Shown here: piece by piece, positions 58,200-64,000 of the stretch
Numbering within the stretch: the first letter of the stretch is position 1
How the letters are laid out: the number at the start of each line of letters is the position of its first letter
Origin: Orbilia blumenaviensis
Taxonomy: Eukaryota; Ascomycota; Orbiliomycetes; Orbiliales; Orbiliaceae
Assembly (NCBI GenBank): GCA_036872755.1
Contig: JAVHNS010000018.1
Coordinates: 558,001-622,000, forward strand
Direction: 5' to 3'
Length of the DNA: 64,000 nt
Translations under genes and position numbers: made by a program
The notes under the pieces: generated by a model
Told to the model about the DNA's origin: nothing
The model's input: only the letters and a program-made list of their open reading frames with translations
Database searches by the model: none

Positions 58200-60614
58200 T
58201 AGTTGTTCAGAAAATCCGAGTAGCAAATCCCGATCGCGAATAACTCAAAACCCCAAATCGCCTGGCTCGCTATCTGTAACCGGTCTTACGGGCACCAGCC
58301 ATCTCCTATGTTCACTAAAAGACTGCACGATCGATAATTACCAAGCAACAGGCTGCAGACAAACAATCCGAGGCTATAAAAGCTACCAACCTCCCCCTGG
58401 GTCCCTGGTCTTTTAATAGAAGCTTATCCCTCTGCCATCACGGTTTGCCTTCATACTGACACGCTATTTATTTGCTCAGGTTCCTAGAAGCTCGAAAGAC
58501 CCAGTCTTGCTTCGACTTTGGGTGCCAGGCAGGACGACCGGAAGCCAAAAGATACCCTCGCAGGCCAATATCCTCCCTCAGACTGCCTCGAAGCTCAATA
58601 TTCGACAAGTCTCAAAGCTGAGAAACCTACGGCTCCCAAAATGTCATCAGTCTGGGCTTTGTCTTGCTAGTTTCTCTCCTTCGAATTTCACCACGCTGGA
58701 AGGAATATAAAAGAAGGACAAACACCGAGCGAGGCTACTTGACACTCCGCGTTCAAGGTTTCCGATACTTCGTTCAGCCATCTTCACAGTTTAAGGGAAA
58801 TCACTCAGAGAATACCCTGGGACTGTAAGTCCTCGACGGTCAGTTTCGCACCCCCCCTCCCCCCCTGGCGAATGGCTTTTCGCGCGCATAGATGGTCTAC
58901 AGTTACGCCAATCGCTCTAGAGTATATACTATCGCAAGTCTCCACATATTTATGTGTCGGTACCCTGAATCCTAGCTCCGGCTACCGTCAAGTCCACCTG
59001 CGATCCACGGATAGAAAGGGCCAATATTAGGAAAATCGAAGGGCGTCCCGAGCAGCAATATACCCCAGCACGTATTTGAATATCCTAACAATGCTCTTCA
59101 TTATGCTATATAGCCATAGGAAGGCGGATCTATCGTTTTCACCCTTGCACCAGCTGCGGCTCTAGGGTTCGTCGATCCAATAGTTTCTAGCTTGGTTCTA
59201 TTGGATCTGCCATTCGGAATTGCACAGATGGCGCCATGGCATAATTGGATAACATCAACCTGGGCAAAGGTACTACTCTATCGATTGTACTCTAAATCTC
59301 ATTCCCACCCTCGCTAGACCAGAGCGCTGAAAACATATCGGTGGGTGAGGATTTCATGCAGCCTACTCCATAATTAAGATATATATGAATGAGTAAGCGC
59401 ACGTGGCCGCGAGGTCCTAGATATACACAAAATTAGAGCTGTGTATGAAATACGCACTTGGACCACCCCGCCGAATTCGCGAAACGGGCTCTATCGAGAT
59501 CGCCTTTTCTTAGACTTAGGCTCTACCTAGGCTTGCGAAAATGCCACGTTACATAAAAGCCATCCTATAAATTTGGGACTTTCTAGAAAGGGGTCACCAA
59601 CGAGCCTCTCGTATGTATATGTAGTCATACCGATTCACTGGGAGGCATACCCTACAGGCCTAGGGAAATGAGCCCCGCGGGTTGTAGTGTTAAATAAATC
59701 TTTCATTGTGACCGCTCCATTTAACCCCACCAGTAGAATATTCTAGGAGCACTACATCTACCGTATATACTACTATCCAGCTTCAAATTTTAATATAAGC
59801 CCATTCCGCCTTGCCCGATATTTGAGACTGTTTGGCCACTAGCCACAGTATTTGCACCACACATAAAATTATCGCGAGATCATATATTCATCTCAGATAG
59901 CTGCGTATGCGAATGTTCATATGCATCCGTACAGGTCCCTGAAGACCACATACATCCTATGAAGTCTAGTTACGAGGCTGTTCGTAGAAGCTAATTTATA
60001 AGGCCAGGTTGGCCTTTTGTTGACTTACTGCTTCCAGCTAGTGTGCTCAACGGCCCAAGTTAATCCAGATGGTCCGTCTCAAGTCGTAATTAGATCGGAT
60101 TGCCAAGATATATCGATAAGAATACCAGAGCCGTCGACTGTAACCATAAACTGCAGGTCTTTAACACAGCTTACGCACCTTGAGCTGGTACCATAGTTGC
60201 CCAGAATTTGGAAACATTTGATTAGACTCGTTGTCGACGTCAGAGCATCGTTAAGCGGCATGGCCCGGTCTAGTAAGTCGGGTTATATTCTCACCTCAGT
60301 ACGGTGTATGTACTCAAAGATGTACAGTGATTAACTTCTCTGGCTTATATACCTTTGGCCTTGTATGCATATGCGTAGGCGGGTACCATCTCGTGCTAGT
60401 TTCCCTCAGCGATCTACAAGGCAATTCAAAATTACTTGCCATTTTGAGCTCATACCGGACCCATGTACACAACTAGGTTCACCAGACAATATAGCTGGTC
60501 TCGAGACCAATATAGCCCCGTTATTTTGTTCTGTACCTGTCAACACTCCCGGTACCAAAAACGGGGTGCGTATACGCGTACTCCAACCCGACTGAGCACA
60601 ACCAGGCCGTACTG
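58200..60614. other. Intergenic, no supported gene
   Basis: A 2.4-kb gene-free stretch containing a C-rich run near 58850-58866. Open frames are short and unconvincing. Confidence 0.5.
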
Positions 60615-61026
60615 AGCCAGTAATAAAAAGGCCAAAAAAACATCAAAACTGCAGTATTTATTATATACTATAACACAGTTGTGGTCAACAGCGTCTGGAA
60701 CCGAGACTAATACTATAATTAAGCTTCAAATCAATTTTAACTTTATTTTTAAAATTAATAATTAAAACCAGCCTATATTTAAACTCAATCTATTATATTA
60801 CCGGCCTTCAGAGGCTGAGCCAACTCCAATCTCGAGCTAATAGCCAGCTTGCGAACCAGTTAATAGTCAGCTTGCGAACCACCAGCTAATAGCCAGCCTG
60901 CGAACTAACTAATAGTCTGCTTATGAACTAGCTAATAGCCAGCCTGTGAACCAGCTAATATAGCTAATAGCCTGCCTACAGATTAGCCAGAGTTTTAATG
61001 TTTTTTTGCCCTTTTTATTGCTGGCT
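60615..61026. mobile_element. 412-bp inverted-repeat element with 36-bp arms
   Basis: The left arm 60615-60650 starts AGCCAGTAATAAAAAGG. The right arm 60991-61026 is its inverted copy with three mismatches in 36 bp. The interior is AT-rich, then merges into a degenerate tandem array. No coding frame. The target duplication is unclear. MITE-like. Confidence 0.6.
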
Positions 61027-61071
61027 AATAACCAGTCTGTAAACCAGCTAATAGCCAGCTAATAGCAAGCC
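60834..61071. repeat. Degenerate tandem array, unit about 25 bp
   Basis: About nine copies of a unit close to GCTAATAGCCAGCCTGCGAA, with variants AATAGTCAGCTTG and AATAGCCTGCC. The array continues on both sides of the right arm of the 60615-61026 inverted repeat (60991-61026). Either the element inserted near the array or the array grew out of the element. Confidence 0.65.
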
Positions 61072-61694
61072 TAATGAATCTGGATAAATTTATATCAAGA
61101 AGGCTAAGAAACAACACATTTTTTTGACCTCCACTAGCATTTTTTTGGTGTAAGGTGGTACGGGCACCGAGGGTTACTTAGAACCAACCCGACTGTTAAG
61201 TCGGGCATACCTAGGACTATGGACTTCCGCTTCTAAAAAAAAATGGAATTTATATAACCCGCGACTCCCTTCGCAATCATTGATTCTTAAAATTTGACTT
61301 TCGGCAGACCAGCCTACCCTCCCTTCTCTTTATAAGGAGGTATTCAAGTCTCTTCGTCTTTTGGAATAATATCATGACGCTAATATATCATTTGAGCATG
61401 TCATTCCTGCATTTAAATATCGCGTCTATTTTACTAACTACCCGTTTACTCATCGGTAGCCCAGTCGGGTCTGACAGCAAACCCACTCTCTCGCCGTAGG
61501 AATAAAATATTGGACTATTAAAAACATTTATCTATAATTAAGGCTAGCCTCGTAATCAAGGTCTGGTTTATATATGGTTAAATAATGCTTCTCAACTAAC
61601 CAAGCAGTGGAAGGTTGCGCGCTTGCTCATCAGGAAGGGTTAGCTAGGGGCAGACTCGGCAGACTCGGATTTCAAGAAGCGGTACATCTAGTTA
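61027..61694. other. Intergenic, no supported gene
   Basis: Tail of the tandem array to about 61071, a small hairpin CCCGACT/AGTCGGG near 61187-61204, then AT-rich DNA without genes. Confidence 0.5.
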
Positions 61695-61834
61695 CCGTAG
61701 GGGTTTTGGTGTGTTTTTAGGGACCCTTTTGTGTCCTAAAGATGCCTTAAAGTCCCTTTAATATGTCTTTGCTGCTGTAAAGACTGATTTAAAACTGACT
61801 TACATTTGATAGTCATACCCAAAAACACCTAACG
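61695..61834. mobile_element. TA-flanked MITE, copy C (divergent)
   Basis: 140 bp with left end CCGTAGGGGTTTTGG and inverted right end CGTTAGGTGTTTTTGGG. Flanked by TA at 61693-61694 and 61835-61836. The termini match copies A and B, but the interior differs, so it is a diverged or distinct subfamily using the same transposase ends. Confidence 0.62.
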
Positions 61835-61901
61835 TATCCTGCCGGCCTGCGAAACACACCACTCTTGCGAAACATAAATTTATGAAAATGGTGATGTGGG
61901 G

Positions 61902-61981
61902 CAAACCGCCGCCCAGCTTGCCAACCTAGCGCCCAGCCGCCGCCCAGAAAGGTGCCAAACCACCGCCCAGCTAGGTGCCAA
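61902..61981. repeat. CGCCCAG minisatellite
   Basis: Four irregular units containing CGCCCAG joined to GCCAACCTAG / AGGTGCCAA segments. GC-rich in otherwise AT-rich DNA. Non-coding as far as can be seen. Confidence 0.55.
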
Positions 61982-63417
61982 GAATACTCAAAAGAGCGAT
62001 TATTAACGTTCCTCGACGGGGTCGAACAGAAAAAAAATCCCCAGTGGTAAACCAATCAAATCAAGTCGAGGTTTAACCTACCAGTATAAAAGCTAAGTCC
62101 CTTTTTCGATTCTACTTACTCAAACCTTCCCCGTTTTTTATCCCCTAAGAAGGCTGTTTTAAATTCAATACTCTAAGGTGAGATCGCGCTCTTTTCCTTC
62201 GCTTTTTCCCAAGGTTTTGTGGTGTTTTGTCGATTGTCGTTCAACCTCAACTATAGTTTGGGGTTATCGATTGCTTTTGGTGTTTGTCCTGGTCTCTCTT
62301 GGCGAGAAGAGCTATCAAGACAGCACCTTTTTCAGTGCCCCCAATATAGGACCTGTCTTGAAAACCTATATTTAGACGATGTTCATTATAAAAGGTATCT
62401 ACTTAAGTAGGGATACGTAATCCTACACTGGTAGAAGGCTTTGCTCTATGTTCTGGTTTTGGTGAGACTGCTGTTTCGTTTCCTTGTTGTCCAGCGAGAA
62501 AAAGAGAGTACGAGGCAGGGAAACGTAGACTCTACACATACCTGCCGGGAGGAGTTCACAGCTGCACAGGTACCTCCGCAACCACGGCGGAGGTTGTATG
62601 TGGTTGTCTTGAGAAAACACTGGCAAAGAACCGTGTGCTATTTTTCTTCCCACTCTTCCAGGCCCGGCCCATCGCCGAGACTGAATTCTAGACCTGGCCC
62701 TAGTTTGGCTCGTCCTTTGTAGCCATTGTGACAGAGGTAGGTTAATGGTCTAGTGGTAAGCGAACTGAGTCCTCATGATTTCTTCGTATGCCCAGCAACA
62801 CCTCTTCACTCCAGTTGAAGGTTCTTCTTATGCCCAAACAGCGCTTTCTCTTAAGTATTCATTATCACAAAAGATGGTGAAGTGCTCGACTATTTACAAC
62901 CCAATCTTCCCCCAAGCTGTTTTTACCCTCAAACCGCAATTTAATCACCTACACTCTCATGCGCAAAATTCTTATTCACATCACAGAGAACAGAAGAACC
63001 CGTGGCATATATAATACAGCATTCAAACGTTCCCGATCGAACATCGATCGGCGTCAACCCAAATCTTCGAATATCATCGGCCCATTCATTATATTTAGGC
63101 ATCGATTACTTTATTACTAGTGAGTAATTTAGTCAAGGAAATACATAGGCCCAATTTTCACTAGGTCAACCGCTTTGTAGGTGCTCTATTTTTTTTAGTT
63201 AATGTGAATTGTGAGCTTTCGACCTTACCAACGGCCAGCCTGACACCATAGCGTGCCAGGTGAAGCGCCACATGCCACTAAGCTAAGTCGTGCCTCATCA
63301 AATGTTACACAAGCTATCACGCCGCTCAGGGAAACAGGCTCGACCCACCTCGTGTGCGAAGAGAATTGGCGATGCACCTCCTGAATCTAGCCCTGTCTTG
63401 AGATTGGCTGATTTCGG
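61982..63417. other. Intergenic, no supported gene
   Basis: No motif-bearing frame. Contains two short tRNA box-A-like words (about 62750 on plus; about 63280 on minus) without a complete tRNA fold. Confidence 0.45.
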
Positions 63418-63711
63418 TCAAATTTCTCGAACCGACCGTAACAGAGGATCGGGTGATTGCGGGTAGGGCATGTGTTTGCCGGTTTTATCTTCTCGCTTGT
63501 TTGTTTCGAATTGAACGGCTTTCTTCCCCCAGGTCTTTCGGGCGTATTTAGCTATAGAGAGGCTTAAGACATCTGGATGAATCCCGGGTCCCTTGTTAAG
63601 AAACTCGTCATTCAAATGTATAAACTCTACTGCCTCCTGCTTACTAACAAGACCACTCCTGCTCCTATTCTCTGACACAATTTTCGTTACTTTTGAATTC
63701 TCATAACCCAT
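63418..63711 (-). CDS. Possible small hypothetical protein, 97 aa
   Basis: Uninterrupted frame from an ATG at 63711 (MGYENSKVTKIVSEN), hydrophilic and Lys-rich, with YARKTWGKKAVQFETNKRE in the middle. Composition looks protein-like, but there is no domain, no paralogue in the window and no splice evidence. It could be part of a mobile element or simply a chance frame. Confidence 0.3.
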   Translation of the reverse strand: MGYENSKVTKIVSENRSRSGLVSKQEAVEFIHLNDEFLNKGPGIHPDVLSLSIAKYARKTWGKKAVQFETNKREDKTGKHMPYPQSPDPLLRSVREI

Positions 63712-63852
63712 TACAAATCTTTACACATCTCATCTTATATTCGGGCACGTCGCAGCTCTTTCACCTTCTTCGCCCTGCTAGCTTTGCGGTCTCACAAGAC
63801 CTGTGTTGTGCTGGGTGTACCAGCCAAAGAGCTCAGGCTGAGGTTTCAACTT

Positions 63853-63897
63853 TGTGTTGTCTGGTTCCGCCTGGTCTCGTTGGAACCAGACAACACA
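63853..63897. repeat. Perfect 16-bp inverted repeat with 13-nt loop
   Basis: Left arm TGTGTTGTCTGGTTCC (63853-63868), right arm GGAACCAGACAACACA (63882-63897), no mismatch. It could form a strong hairpin or cruciform. It is not followed by a T run, and Pol II genes do not use such terminators. Confidence 0.75.
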
Positions 63898-64000
63898 TGT
63901 GGCCCTCCTCGGCACTAAGAGACGAATGCCGGTTTAATGCACATATAACAGACTAACCCTATGCGGCTAGCGAATTTGAGGATTTTGATGTTCTAATATC

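Noticed and set aside
62740..62815. Possible tRNA gene on the plus strand
   Set aside because: Box-A-like word present, but no T-arm GTTCGA and no acceptor-stem pairing.
1..64000. CRISPR array, bacterial operon or ribosomal RNA genes
   Set aside because: No regularly spaced direct repeats, no rRNA blocks, and spliced eukaryotic genes throughout.

Overview
The window is nuclear DNA of a filamentous ascomycete fungus. The supported genes carry many short introns (mostly 40-110 bp) with GTAAGT-like donors and CTAAC/CTAAT-like branch sites close to the acceptor. There is no Shine-Dalgarno or operon structure, and the recognisable proteins are typical of Pezizomycotina: a PTH11-like membrane protein, DUF7918 proteins, C2H2/Cys-rich regulators, an F-box protein and many small or disordered secreted proteins. 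A leotiomycete is my guess from the protein styles; the sequence does not prove it.

Left part (about 0.2-26.7 kb), a mix of housekeeping and secreted genes: a Cdc25-type rhodanese phosphatase (210-774, +), a 756-aa secreted disordered protein ending in AT-hook-like repeats (881-3151, -), a C2H2 protein (4540-5783, -), an 8-cysteine five-exon secreted protein (7526-8425, -), a 918-aa Cys-rich/C2H2 protein (11939-14808, -), a JmjC/cupin-8 protein (17384-19078, -), a mitochondrial acetyl-CoA acetyltransferase (19426-20817, -), a PTH11-like membrane protein (23361-25174, +) and an F-box protein (25414-26667, -) next to a 475-bp terminal-inverted-repeat element.

Central part (about 27-57 kb), an accessory region dominated by predicted secreted proteins. 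It holds two further members, and one remnant, of a secreted family sharing a ~100-aa N-terminal domain (27689-29374; 29841-30170 remnant; 47863-49158; plus the 881-3151 gene), two consecutive DUF7918 genes (31263-32465, 33091-34241), and three secreted proteins whose architecture suggests alpha-helical pore formers: an 851-aa, eight-exon protein (35737-38804) and two homologues of each other, one intronless (41791-43170) and one with four introns (45729-47201). Further right are a Thr-rich secreted protein with a PAN/apple-like C-terminus (50610-51846), a small basic protein (52231-53008) and a Cys-rich secreted protein (56080-57077).

Right part (57-64 kb) is almost gene-free and repeat-rich: a MITE family with TA target duplications (three copies in the window), another inverted-repeat element interleaved with a degenerate tandem array, a CGCCCAG minisatellite and a perfect 16-bp palindrome. 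Nothing marks a metabolic gene cluster. The common theme is secretion and probable interaction with other organisms. Coordinates of spliced genes are hand-built models checked only for reading-frame continuity and splice signals.
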